This document shows, piece after piece, positions 53,791-62,211 of a stretch of 64,000 nt of DNA. Position numbers and translations under genes: made by a program. Where the stretch lies: positions 1 to 64,000 of the forward strand of contig JAHJVW010000052.1 of the NCBI GenBank assembly GCA_018828585.1, read 5' to 3'. The stretch comes from Bacteroidota bacterium. Lineage in GTDB: Bacteria; Bacteroidota; Bacteroidia; Sphingobacteriales; Sphingobacteriaceae. Under the pieces are notes generated by a model that worked only from the letters and a program-made list of their open reading frames with translations, searched no databases and was not told where the DNA came from. How positions within the stretch are numbered: position 1 is the first letter of the stretch; every line of letters starts with the position of its first letter.

Positions 53791-54222
53791 TTAGAATGGC
53801 AGATCGTTTTCCGAATCATCCAGAGAATAATCATCCGATTTAGTGGTGCTCTCTCCAGAAGATTCACTGCCAGTAGAGCCGCCTTCAAAATCACTTTTTC
53901 TACCTAACATGGTGAAGTTTTCGGCAACTACTTCTGTACTATATTTTTTATGCCCTTCCTTATCTTCAAAAGAACGGGTTCTTAATTTTCCTTCAATATA
54001 TACCAATTTACCCTTTTGTAAATACTTTGCCGCTACATCTGCCAAACCTCTCCACATTACAATATTATGCCATTCAGTTTGCTCAATACGCTTACCGTCT
54101 TTGTTATAAGTTTCAGATGTTGCTAAAGGGAAACTAGCAACGGTTACGTTTCCATCCAAATGTCTCACCTCAGGATCTTTCCCTAGATGACCTACTAAAA
54201 TAACTTTGTTAATTCCTGACAT
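53791..54222 (-). CDS. ssb: Single-stranded DNA-binding protein
   Basis: A 143-residue SSB. The OB fold runs over residues 1-110 (VILVGHLGKDPEVRHLDGNVTVASFPLATSE; TEWHNIVMWRGLADVAAKYLQKGKLVYIEGKLRTRSF). A Ser/Gly-rich linker leads to the acidic tip SENDLPF that recruits partner proteins. It lies 20 bp downstream of mutY on the same strand. Identification is certain. Confidence 0.95.
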   Translation of the reverse strand: MSGINKVILVGHLGKDPEVRHLDGNVTVASFPLATSETYNKDGKRIEQTEWHNIVMWRGLADVAAKYLQKGKLVYIEGKLRTRSFEDKEGHKKYSTEVVAENFTMLGRKSDFEGGSTGSESSGESTTKSDDYSLDDSENDLPF

Positions 54223-54242
54223 ATCTATAGGCTAATTTTTAT

Positions 54243-55292
54243 TCAATTTAGGAATTTTTTCACGAAGTCAAAAATTAATTTAGGCTGTCCATATTGGTCC
54301 AATTCATCGATTTTAACCCAAAACCAGTCATTTTTAGATAAAAATTCTTCATTAACTTTATCAACATGAACAAAACGAGCAAATAACCGCTGGTGTGTTA
54401 AGATGTGCTTAATCTCATCAGATATGGAATGAATCACACAATCAGTATTAAACCATGCCTTAAAATCAGGATGAATCATTAATTCATTTACTGAAGTTCT
54501 TTCCGCAAATTCAATCGATGGTAAATCATTTAAACCAGCCCAAATATCTGAATTTATTCTCCTCTTCATCAGTATTTGATTATTCTTCATCACCAAAAAG
54601 AAATAAAAAACCCGTTCTCTGATTTTAAGTTTTTTCAACTTTACTGGCAAAACATTCACTTTACTCTGCTCAAAAGCAAAGCAAGAATCATTAAAAGGAC
54701 AAAGCTCACAGCTAGGATTTTTGGGCTTGCATTGTAAAGCTCCAAATTCAATCATTGCTTGATTATGTTCTCCAGCATTTTCATGATCCAGCACTTCATC
54801 TGCTAAAGCTTGAAATTCTTTTTTCCCAATTGTAGAATTGATGGGTGTATCTACTCCAAAATATCTCGAGAGAAATCTATACACATTACCATCAACCACC
54901 GCTTTGGCTTCGTTTGATGAAAATGATGAAATAGCCGATGCAGTGTATTCTCCAATACCAACCAATTTAATCAAATCTTCATAGCGCTCTGGAAATTTCC
55001 CTGAATGTTCTACAACTACTTTACGAGCCGTCTTCAACATATTTCGTCCGCGGGAATAATAGCCTAGTCCCTGCCACAATCTTAAAATTTCATCTTCACT
55101 GGCTGCTGCAAAACTTTTTACATCAGGATAAGCGTCAACAAATCTTAAATAATAAGGCATTCCTTGATCTACCCTAGTTTGTTGAAGGATAATTTCTGAC
55201 AACCAAATAAGATAAGCGTCGTTTGTATTTCTCCAAGGCAGTTCTCTCTTATTCTTTCTATACCAGCCAATTAGCCGTTGAGAAAAGGTCAT
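54243..55292 (-). CDS. mutY: A/G-specific adenine DNA glycosylase
   Basis: A 349-residue glycosylase removing adenine opposite 8-oxoguanine. Motifs: LPWRNTNDAYLIWLSEIILQQTRVDQG, the helix-hairpin-helix LVGIGEYTASAISSFSSNEA with the catalytic Asp in VVDGNVYRFLSRY, and the iron-sulfur ligands CKPKNPSCELCPFNDSC. The C-terminal Nudix-like domain that recognises 8-oxoG is present. It precedes ssb on the same strand. Confidence 0.95.
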   Translation of the reverse strand: MTFSQRLIGWYRKNKRELPWRNTNDAYLIWLSEIILQQTRVDQGMPYYLRFVDAYPDVKSFAAASEDEILRLWQGLGYYSRGRNMLKTARKVVVEHSGKFPERYEDLIKLVGIGEYTASAISSFSSNEAKAVVDGNVYRFLSRYFGVDTPINSTIGKKEFQALADEVLDHENAGEHNQAMIEFGALQCKPKNPSCELCPFNDSCFAFEQSKVNVLPVKLKKLKIRERVFYFFLVMKNNQILMKRRINSDIWAGLNDLPSIEFAERTSVNELMIHPDFKAWFNTDCVIHSISDEIKHILTHQRLFARFVHVDKVNEEFLSKNDWFWVKIDELDQYGQPKLIFDFVKKFLN

Positions 55293-55403
55293 AAATTAAT
55301 CTTAATATTGTAAAAATAAATGAGTCAAATCGCTTAAAGCTTGTAAGATAGGCGATTGTTGCAAAAAAAACCTAATTAATTTCCCAATTACAACTAAAAG
55401 CAA

Positions 55404-55411
55404 TACTTTTG
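55404..55411 (+). promoter_or_regulatory. -7 promoter element of the HU gene
   Basis: TACTTTTG matches TAnnTTTG and predicts a leader of about 46 nt before the HU ATG. No clear -33 element. Confidence 0.45.
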
Positions 55412-55461
55412 CAACCCCAAATCTTTTGATAGCAAAACAATAATAAAAGAAAATATAGAAA

Positions 55462-55761
55462 ATGACAAAGGCAGAAATTATTGCAGAAATCGCAAGTAAA
55501 ACCGGAATTGAGAAAGTAGATGTACAGGAAACTGTTGAAGCATTCTTTAAAGTAGTGAAGAGCTCGATGGTGAGTGGAGAAAACGTTTACGTTAGAGGTT
55601 TTGGTAGTTTTGTAGTGAAGAAAAGAGCGAAGAAAACAGCCAGAAATATTTCAAAAAATACTGCCATCATTATTCCAGAGCATTTTGTACCAAGCTTCAA
55701 ACCGGCAAAAGTTTTTGTTGATAAAGTAAAAACCGGCAACAAAAACGGAATTAAAGCTTAA
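55462..55761 (+). CDS. HU/IHF-family DNA-binding protein
   Basis: A 99-residue histone-like protein. The dimerising N-terminal helices (MTKAEIIAEIASKTGIEKVDVQETVEAFFKVVKSSM) are followed by NVYVRGFGSFVVKKRAKKTARNISKN, the DNA-binding arm region. It bends and compacts DNA as a dimer. It heads a run HU - TPR - COX24-type - RNase G, with the TPR gene 5 bp away. Confidence 0.93.
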   Translation: MTKAEIIAEIASKTGIEKVDVQETVEAFFKVVKSSMVSGENVYVRGFGSFVVKKRAKKTARNISKNTAIIIPEHFVPSFKPAKVFVDKVKTGNKNGIKA

Positions 55762-55766
55762 TTATC

Positions 55767-56615
55767 ATGCTAAAATCTAAACAATATATATTAATTGGTT
55801 CAGTAGGATTACTGATGGTAGTGTTGTATAGTTTAGATATTAAAGGCTTAGTCAAACCAAAGGAAAATCGCGGAATGCAAACTACTGCAACAGCAGGAGA
55901 GCAACCCGCAGCTCTTGTTTCAGAAACTAGTGTCTCTACTTTTGCAAAACAATCAATTAATGCCAGCCTTGCTGCTGATATTGAAAAATTAGAGGCTCAA
56001 TTGAAAAATACTTCTGGTTCTGACGCCGTTAAAATTCAAGAAGAAATTGCTAAAAAATGGGACGATGTAAATCAACCAGCTCCAGCTGCTTTTGCTTACG
56101 AGGCAATTGCTGAAGTACAACCAACTTATGAAAACTGGCTGATTGCTGGCGATCGGTTTACCGATGGTTACCAAAATTTTAGAGACACCACAGCTACTGC
56201 GGGCTTGTTGAATAAAGCAATAAATGCCTATAACAAAGCTTTAGAGATTAATCCAAAAAGCTTAGATGCAAAAACTGGATTAGGGACTGCATATGTTAAA
56301 GGAACACAAAATCCAATGCAAGGTATTCAATTGTTATTGGGCGTTGTGAAGGAAGATCCTAAAAATGTTAGAGCAAACATGAATTTAGGATTATTCTCTA
56401 TGAAATCTGGTCAGTTTCAAAAAGCTGTGGATAGATTTAAAACAGTAAACGAAGTAAAACCATCTCCAGAAGCATGGTTTTATTTAGCTACTAGCTACGA
56501 AAACTTAGGACAAAAACCTGAAGCAATTTTAGCCTATCAAAAAGCTAAAGAATTAGCTGCAGATCCAAGTCTTACACAATTTGTAGACAATAAAATAAAA
56601 GAACTAAATAAATAA
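55767..56615 (+). CDS. Membrane-anchored tetratricopeptide-repeat protein
   Basis: A 282-residue protein with an N-terminal membrane anchor (QYILIGSVGLLMVVLYSLDI) and a helical body. At least three TPR units are visible (NKAINAYNKALEINPKSLDAKTGLG; NVRANMNLGLFSMKSGQFQKAVDRFKTVNEVKP; AWFYLATSYENLGQKPEAILAYQKAKEL). TPRs serve as binding surfaces. Its tight spacing after HU suggests co-expression, but its partner is unknown. Confidence 0.85.
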   Translation: MLKSKQYILIGSVGLLMVVLYSLDIKGLVKPKENRGMQTTATAGEQPAALVSETSVSTFAKQSINASLAADIEKLEAQLKNTSGSDAVKIQEEIAKKWDDVNQPAPAAFAYEAIAEVQPTYENWLIAGDRFTDGYQNFRDTTATAGLLNKAINAYNKALEINPKSLDAKTGLGTAYVKGTQNPMQGIQLLLGVVKEDPKNVRANMNLGLFSMKSGQFQKAVDRFKTVNEVKPSPEAWFYLATSYENLGQKPEAILAYQKAKELAADPSLTQFVDNKIKELNK

Positions 56616-56640
56616 TAAAAACATTTAAAATTTAAAAGTT

Positions 56641-56730
56641 ATGCCAAGCGGTAAGAAAAGAAAAAGACATAAAATGGCCACCCATAAGCGTAAAAAACGC
56701 TTAAGAAAAAACAGACATAAGAAAAAATAA
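56641..56730 (+). CDS. AURKAIP1/COX24-type small ribosomal protein, 29 aa
   Basis: Too short for the ORF track. It encodes 29 residues, over half Lys or Arg, opening MPSGKKRKRHKMATHKRKK and ending KNRHKKK. This matches the AURKAIP1/COX24 domain family, relatives of mitochondrial ribosomal protein mS38 and of actinobacterial bS22. In Bacteroidota a gene of this type commonly precedes an RNase E/G gene, as here. By inference it is a small-subunit ribosomal protein. Confidence 0.85.
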   Translation: MPSGKKRKRHKMATHKRKKRLRKNRHKKK

Positions 56731-56949
56731 GCTAGTTTTTTAGTATTTATTTTGGGTGTTTATTCTTTTTGAAAAGGATAAGCACTTTCTTATTTTAGTA
56801 TTTTTATATGTTTAAAACTTACTCTTTTAAGTTTTCTAAGCAAATATGATTTTAATCATTTACGCTTACGATTCATAAAACAATGTGAGTTGCATATATT
56901 CTTCTGTTGATTAAAAAGATTTAATCATCTTTTTCTAAAAAAGTAGCTG

Positions 56950-58500
56950 TTGGTAAAGGAATTAATCATTAATTCAACCCCCAGTGGGGTTACTATTGCA
57001 TTACTGCAAGACAAGCAACTCGTAGAACTTAACAAAGAGCAAATCAACAACAGCTATGCTGTTGGAGATATTTACTTGGGTCGTATTAAAAAAATAATGC
57101 CCGGTCTAAACGCTGCTTTTGTTGATGTTGGTTATGAGAAAGATGCTTTTTTGCATTACTTAGACCTTGGTCCGCAAGTGCAATCCTTGCTTAAATTAAG
57201 CAAGCAAGTAAAAGGTGGTTCTTATAAAGATCATCTTTTGGATCATTTCAAAAGAGAACCGGATATTGATAAGGCTGGAAAAATTTCAGGCCTACTCAAT
57301 AAAAATCAATTATTACCTGTTCAAATTGCTAAAGAACCTATTTCTACAAAAGGTCCGCGTTTAAGTTCCGACTTATCTATTGCTGGAAGATTTGTAGTCT
57401 TAGTCCCTTTTTCTGATGTCATTTCTATCTCGAAGAAAATCAGAAGCAATACCGAAAGAACTCGTTTAAAGAAGATTGTTGAAGGCATCAAACCCAAAAA
57501 CTTTGGGGTGATTATTAGAACTGTATCTGAGAAAAAAGGCGTTACAGAAATCCAAAAGGATTTATACGATTTGATTTCGAAATGGGAAACCTTTATGAAG
57601 AAACTTCCAGGCACCGAACCTTCTAAAAGAATTTTAGGTGAAATGGGAAGGACTTCTACCATTTTAAGAGATATTTTAAACGCAGATTTCACCAATATAT
57701 ACGTCGACGATCAATCCATCTATGAAGAAATCAAATCTTATGTTCATGAGATTTCACCAGAGTTAGAAAAAATTGTTAAGATTTATAAAGGTAAAGAACC
57801 CATTTTTGATCATTTCGGTATCGAAAAGCAAATTAAAGGATCATTTGGTAAAACAGTAAATCTTGCTGGTGGTGCTTATTTGGTGGTAGAACATACCGAA
57901 GCTTTACACGTAATTGATGTAAACAGCGGGAACAGAAACGCTAGTCCCGAAAATCAGGAAGAAAATGCCTTTATGGTAAATAAAGAGGCTGCTAAAGAAA
58001 TTGCCCGACAGTTGCGTTTACGCGATATGGGCGGAATCGTTGTGGTCGATTTTATTGATATGCATAAGGCTCCAAATCGCAAAGATTTGTTCGATTATCT
58101 GAAATCAGAAATGAATCATGATCGAGCTAAACATACCATTTTGCCGCCAAGTAAATTTGGTTTGGTACAAATCACTCGTCAAAGGGTAAGACCTGAGATG
58201 AATATCATTACCAATGAAAAGTGTCCTGCTTGCGACGGAACTGGAGAAATAAAAGCAAGTATTGTTTTAATGGATGACATCACCAGTAATTTGGATTATA
58301 TTTTGAATGAACAAGCCGAAAAAGGAATTACACTTTGTGTTCACCCTTATATCGAGGCTTATATCAAAAAAGGAATCATTAACCAGCAATGGAAATGGTT
58401 TTTCAAATACAACCAATGGATTAAGGTAAAGGCTATTTCGAGCTATTACCTCACAGAATTCCACTTCTTGAGTAGCAAAGAGGAAGAAATAAAATTATAA
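56950..58500 (+). CDS. rng: Ribonuclease E/G-family endoribonuclease
   Basis: A 516-residue RNase G-type enzyme. The S1-like domain with INNSYAVGDIYLGRIKKIMPGLNAAFVDVGYEKDAFLH and the catalytic part with HVIDVNSGNR and GGIVVVDFIDMHKAPNRKDLF are present, as are the zinc-link cysteines CPACDGTG. The start is TTG 56950; no in-frame ATG lies close enough, and the conserved KELIINSTPSG begins right after it. It processes rRNA and degrades mRNA. It ends with a terminator. Confidence 0.92.
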   Translation: MVKELIINSTPSGVTIALLQDKQLVELNKEQINNSYAVGDIYLGRIKKIMPGLNAAFVDVGYEKDAFLHYLDLGPQVQSLLKLSKQVKGGSYKDHLLDHFKREPDIDKAGKISGLLNKNQLLPVQIAKEPISTKGPRLSSDLSIAGRFVVLVPFSDVISISKKIRSNTERTRLKKIVEGIKPKNFGVIIRTVSEKKGVTEIQKDLYDLISKWETFMKKLPGTEPSKRILGEMGRTSTILRDILNADFTNIYVDDQSIYEEIKSYVHEISPELEKIVKIYKGKEPIFDHFGIEKQIKGSFGKTVNLAGGAYLVVEHTEALHVIDVNSGNRNASPENQEENAFMVNKEAAKEIARQLRLRDMGGIVVVDFIDMHKAPNRKDLFDYLKSEMNHDRAKHTILPPSKFGLVQITRQRVRPEMNIITNEKCPACDGTGEIKASIVLMDDITSNLDYILNEQAEKGITLCVHPYIEAYIKKGIINQQWKWFFKYNQWIKVKAISSYYLTEFHFLSSKEEEIKL

Positions 58501-58503
58501 GAT

Positions 58504-58535
58504 AAAGTCTCTGGTAAATTATCAGAGACTTTTTT
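58504..58535 (+). terminator. Terminator after rng
   Basis: Perfect 10-bp stem AAAGTCTCTG / CAGAGACTTT with a 9-nt loop and a T-run. Confidence 0.85.
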
Positions 58536-58632
58536 ATTTCTGCTGCTGTCCCGTTAAAAACATAATTCCTAATTTCACTTGCAAACCAAATTTTAAAAAT
58601 CGTACTTCGTAAATCTAAAATCCAAAATCAAA

Positions 58633-60012
58633 TTGGCTAAAACTAAAACTTCTCATTTCTGTCAAAGTTGTGGTTACGAATCTGCAAAATGGTTAGGTAA
58701 ATGCCCTTCTTGCCAGCAATGGAATACTTTTGTAGAAGAAGTAGTTGAAAAGGGAAACAGCAGTGCCCCAGATTGGAAATCAGCAAGTACCAGTTTAACC
58801 CGAGCCAACAAACCAGCTCGAGTACAGGAAATAGTTTATTCAGAAGATCATCGTTTGGTAACACCAGACAAAGAATTAAACCGAGTTTTAGGCGGTGGAA
58901 TTGTTGGCGGATCTTTGGTATTGATTGGCGGAGAGCCAGGAATTGGTAAATCAACCCTGATGTTACAATTGGCTTTAACGATTCCAAAACTCAAAATTTT
59001 ATATGTTTCTGGCGAGGAAAGTGAGCAACAAATTAAGCTGAGAGCAGAAAGAATTTTACCCAATCCGGTTTCTGATTGTTATATCCTTACTGAAACTTCT
59101 ACCCAAAATATCTTTAAACAAATAGAAATTTTAGAACCTAGTTTGGTGATTATCGATTCTATCCAAACGCTCCATTCGGCTCATATAGAATCTACACCTG
59201 GAAGTGTTTCACAAGTTCGTGAATGTACTGCCGAACTGCTTCGTTTTGCGAAAGAAACCTCTACACCTGTATTTTTGATCGGCCACATTACCAAAGATGG
59301 TATGATTGCTGGACCAAAAATTTTAGAGCACATGGTGGATACTGTTTTACAGTTTGAAGGGGATAGGCATCATGTTTACCGAATTTTAAGGGCTATCAAA
59401 AACCGTTTTGGCGCAGCTTCAGAATTAGGAATTTATGAAATGCAGGGAAGTGGTCTAAGAGAAGTTTCCAATCCATCTGAGATTTTACTTTCGCAACGTG
59501 AAGAAGCCTTAAGTGGGGTCACGATATCTGCTACAATGGAAGGCCTTCGGCCGATGTTGATAGAAACTCAAGCATTGGTGAGTACCTCGCCTTATGGAAC
59601 CCCACAACGTTCTGCAACTGGTTTTGATACCAAAAGAATGAACATGCTTTTAGCTGTTTTGGAAAAACGTTGTGGCTTCAAATTAGGTGCAAAAGATGTT
59701 TTCTTAAATATAGCAGGTGGAATTAGGGTAGAAGATCCCAGTATTGATTTAGGTTTAATTGCCGCTATTATCTCTTCGCATGAAGATATGCCTGTTTCTT
59801 ATAAAGTTTGCTTTGCCGCCGAAGTTGGTCTATCTGGTGAGATACGAGCCGTTACCCGCATTGAACAACGTATTGCAGAAGCTCAAAAACTAGGTTTCGA
59901 GCAAATCTTCATTTCTAAATACAACAAAAAAGGACTCGACCTTAAAAAGTTCAATATCGAAATTAAAACTGTCTCAAAAGTAGAAGAGGTTTTTAATCTG
60001 CTTTTCGGCTAA
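58633..60012 (+). CDS. radA: DNA repair protein RadA
   Basis: A 459-residue branch-migration helicase of recombination. The N-terminal zinc finger is FCQSCGYESAKWLGKCPSC; the RecA-like ATPase has the P-loop GGEPGIGKST and the RadA-specific motif KNRFGAASELG; a Lon-like C-terminal domain follows (EDPSIDLGLIAAIISS). The start is TTG 58633, fixed by the zinc finger a few residues later. Length is normal for the family. Confidence 0.94.
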   Translation: MAKTKTSHFCQSCGYESAKWLGKCPSCQQWNTFVEEVVEKGNSSAPDWKSASTSLTRANKPARVQEIVYSEDHRLVTPDKELNRVLGGGIVGGSLVLIGGEPGIGKSTLMLQLALTIPKLKILYVSGEESEQQIKLRAERILPNPVSDCYILTETSTQNIFKQIEILEPSLVIIDSIQTLHSAHIESTPGSVSQVRECTAELLRFAKETSTPVFLIGHITKDGMIAGPKILEHMVDTVLQFEGDRHHVYRILRAIKNRFGAASELGIYEMQGSGLREVSNPSEILLSQREEALSGVTISATMEGLRPMLIETQALVSTSPYGTPQRSATGFDTKRMNMLLAVLEKRCGFKLGAKDVFLNIAGGIRVEDPSIDLGLIAAIISSHEDMPVSYKVCFAAEVGLSGEIRAVTRIEQRIAEAQKLGFEQIFISKYNKKGLDLKKFNIEIKTVSKVEEVFNLLFG

Positions 60013-60088
60013 TTCCACTCCTTAAAATAAAAACCTATAATCTTAAAACCTTTCTCTTCTCCTCTTGTTAAAACATGATATTTAGAGG

Positions 60089-60106
60089 TAATCAATCGTT
60101 TGATTA
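60089..60106. promoter_or_regulatory. TetR-type operator, distal copy
   Basis: TAATCAATCGTTTGATTA: arms TAATCAA / TTGATTA with a 4-nt spacer. The same 18 bases recur 75 bp downstream next to the TetR start. Two identical palindromes in a short region beside a TetR gene are strong evidence for an operator. Confidence 0.8.
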
Positions 60107-60161
60107 ACTTTTTATTGCTGATTATCAAATTGTTATGGAAATTTAGATTTGTATGACAATG

Positions 60162-60183
60162 ATTAATCAATCGTTTGATTAAT
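60162..60183. promoter_or_regulatory. TetR-type operator, proximal copy
   Basis: The second copy of the 18-bp palindrome, here extended to 9-base arms ATTAATCAA / TTGATTAAT. It overlaps the -7 element TAATTTTG (60180-60187), so occupancy would block the promoter. It ends 12 bp before the TetR ATG. Confidence 0.85.
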
Positions 60184-60187
60184 TTTG
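60180..60187 (+). promoter_or_regulatory. -7 promoter element of the efflux operon
   Basis: TAATTTTG matches TAnnTTTG and overlaps the proximal operator. It ends 8 bp before the TetR ATG, implying a very short leader. Confidence 0.55.
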
Positions 60188-60195
60188 CGGCTGTT

Positions 60196-60834
60196 ATGAC
60201 AGAAGAAAAACAAGATAAGAAAGACCATATCATCGAAGTTGCCGAAAAGCTTTTCTCAGAAATGGGATTTGATGGTGCTTCTACTCGTCACATCGCACAA
60301 GATGCGAATGTAAATATGGCTATGCTCAATTATTATTTTGGCGGAAAAGAGGGTTTATATTTGGCGGTTTTTGAGAAAAGATTTAGTGCGTCAAAACTCC
60401 AGCTTCAATCATTGAATAATGAAAATATTTCCTCTTTTGAAAAAATTAATAAATGCATAGAGAGTTATGCGGATAAAATGATGGCAAATTCTTGCTTTCA
60501 AAAAATCATTTACAGAGAGATGAGTCTTTCTCAAAGATCATCGGTAACAGATAAGATTATTCAAATGCTATCAGAGAATACCTCTGAAATAAAAAAAATT
60601 CTGCTAGATGGAATAGCAAATGGAAGTTTTGAAAATGTTGATGTTGAAATGCTGATTGCAACCATGTTTGGCACTAAATCATACCTCATTAACTCGTCTC
60701 AGATGGCTTCTTTTCTTATTGGGAAAGATACTACCGATCCTAAAATTTTGAATGAAGAAGTAAAACCTAGGTTGAAAGACCACATGAAAAAAATGTTCAA
60801 AGCTTATTTAACAAAACACAATGAAGAAAATTAA
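60196..60834 (+). CDS. TetR-family transcriptional repressor of the efflux operon
   Basis: A 212-residue regulator from ATG 60196; the track start at 60175 lies inside the operator and promoter. The TetR helix-turn-helix occupies about residues 10-55 (HIIEVAEKLFSEMGFDGASTRHIAQDANVNMAMLNYYFGGKEGLYLAVFEK). The ligand-binding part is all helical. It leads the tolC-hlyD-DHA2 operon and two identical palindromes lie upstream, so autoregulation and control of the pump are likely. Inducer unknown. Confidence 0.92.
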   Translation: MTEEKQDKKDHIIEVAEKLFSEMGFDGASTRHIAQDANVNMAMLNYYFGGKEGLYLAVFEKRFSASKLQLQSLNNENISSFEKINKCIESYADKMMANSCFQKIIYREMSLSQRSSVTDKIIQMLSENTSEIKKILLDGIANGSFENVDVEMLIATMFGTKSYLINSSQMASFLIGKDTTDPKILNEEVKPRLKDHMKKMFKAYLTKHNEEN

Positions 60835-60877
60835 TAATACGATAGCTACACTAAGTTTCCGAAGCGGAATAAGGATT

Positions 60878-62191
60878 ATGAAGAACTACGTTATCATGTT
60901 TTTATTCCTTTTTATTCCATTTATAAATTATGCACAAGAAGTTAAAGTTTTAAGCCTTAATGATGCGATTTCTTTAAGTTTAGCAAATAGCAAAACGCTT
61001 CAATTATCCAAATCTAAAGTTGATCAAGCTGTTTCAGTATATAATCAAACTTTAGATAAAGCACTACCCAATGCAAAAGCAAGTGCAATTTATAACCACG
61101 TGGAAATTCCGGCAAATGTGTTGGACTTGGGTACTGGCAATCCCATTAGATTACCTTCTAGTGCTGATGCTTATTTGGGAACGTTATCTATTCAGGAATT
61201 AATTTTTGCAGGTAATAAATTGAAATATGCCAAAGAAAGCACTGATTTACTAAAGAAAATTGCTGAGTTAGATGTAGAAAAGGATAAAGATGATATCACC
61301 CTCGATATTGTTAACTCTTACCTAAACCTCTATAAACTAGAAGCAAGTAAAGAAGTTATTACTCAAAATTTAAATGCTCTTGACAGTCAGCTAAAACAAA
61401 CTCGAAGATTTTTTGATCAAGGCTTAGTAACTAAAAATGATGTTTTACGCTTACAATTACAACGTTCGAATATAGAATTGACTGGTTTGGATTTAGACCG
61501 TAATGAAAACATTGTAAACTATAACCTAAATATTCTTCTAGGTTTTAATGGTACTACTAAAATTAAAACAACTCCTTTAATCATCAATCCGAAAGATAAT
61601 TTAACTTTTAGTGCTTGTGTGGACAGTGCTTTAACTAACCGCAAAGAACTACAGCAAATAGACTTTAGAACCGATGTTGCCGAAAAAAATATTTTATCGC
61701 TTAAAGCGGATAAACTCCCAACATTAGGTGCAGGTGTAAGCGCCTATTATGTGAACCCAAGCGGAAAATTTATTCCTAACAATAATCAATTCATCACACC
61801 TATCAGTTTAGGATTAACACTTTCTTGGAATATCAGCACTTTATGGACGAATAAAAACAAAGTTGCAGAGGCTACTATCAAAAAAACAGAAACTAGTATC
61901 ACCAAAAACATCTTAATCGATAATATTAAAATGGATGTTAATCGCAGTTACGAAAATTATATCCAGTCTTTAAATAGAATCAAAGTAATCAATACTTCTA
62001 TTGCCCAGGCAACCGAAAATGACAAGATTGTTCAATCGAAATACGAAAATAACATCTCTCCTATTACTGATAGAATTGATGCAAATACTCAATTATTTCA
62101 AACAAAAATAAACTTAGAAATAGCTAAAACTGAGGCTCAGATTGCTTATTACAATTTACTAAAGTCAGCTGGATTAGAATTAAATCGTTAA
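60878..62191 (+). CDS. TolC-family outer-membrane efflux channel
   Basis: A 437-residue outer-membrane factor. I prefer ATG 60878, with AAGGA 4 bp before it and a signal peptide directly after (MKNYVIMFLFLFIPFINYAQ). The upstream ATG at 60821, inside the TetR gene, would place 19 odd residues before the signal. The mature protein has the two coiled-coil halves of TolC (LNDAISLSLANSKTLQLSKSKV; KTEAQIAYYNLLKSAGLEL). It gives the pump its exit duct. Confidence 0.9.
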   Translation: MKNYVIMFLFLFIPFINYAQEVKVLSLNDAISLSLANSKTLQLSKSKVDQAVSVYNQTLDKALPNAKASAIYNHVEIPANVLDLGTGNPIRLPSSADAYLGTLSIQELIFAGNKLKYAKESTDLLKKIAELDVEKDKDDITLDIVNSYLNLYKLEASKEVITQNLNALDSQLKQTRRFFDQGLVTKNDVLRLQLQRSNIELTGLDLDRNENIVNYNLNILLGFNGTTKIKTTPLIINPKDNLTFSACVDSALTNRKELQQIDFRTDVAEKNILSLKADKLPTLGAGVSAYYVNPSGKFIPNNNQFITPISLGLTLSWNISTLWTNKNKVAEATIKKTETSITKNILIDNIKMDVNRSYENYIQSLNRIKVINTSIAQATENDKIVQSKYENNISPITDRIDANTQLFQTKINLEIAKTEAQIAYYNLLKSAGLELNR

Positions 62192-62211
62192 ACCCAAAGC
62201 AAATAAAAATA

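Noticed and set aside
57321-57695. 124-residue ORF antisense to rng
   Set aside because: Lies fully inside a strongly conserved gene; a reading-frame shadow.
58643-58987. 114-residue ORF antisense to radA
   Set aside because: Overlaps the zinc finger and P-loop coding sequence of radA; a shadow.
60009-60233. 74-residue minus-strand ORF over the efflux promoter
   Set aside because: It crosses both TetR operators and the promoter, and has no recognisable domain.
60821-60877. Upstream ATG for the TolC gene inside tetR
   Set aside because: ATG 60878 has AAGGA before it and a signal peptide after it; the upstream start would place 19 residues before the signal.
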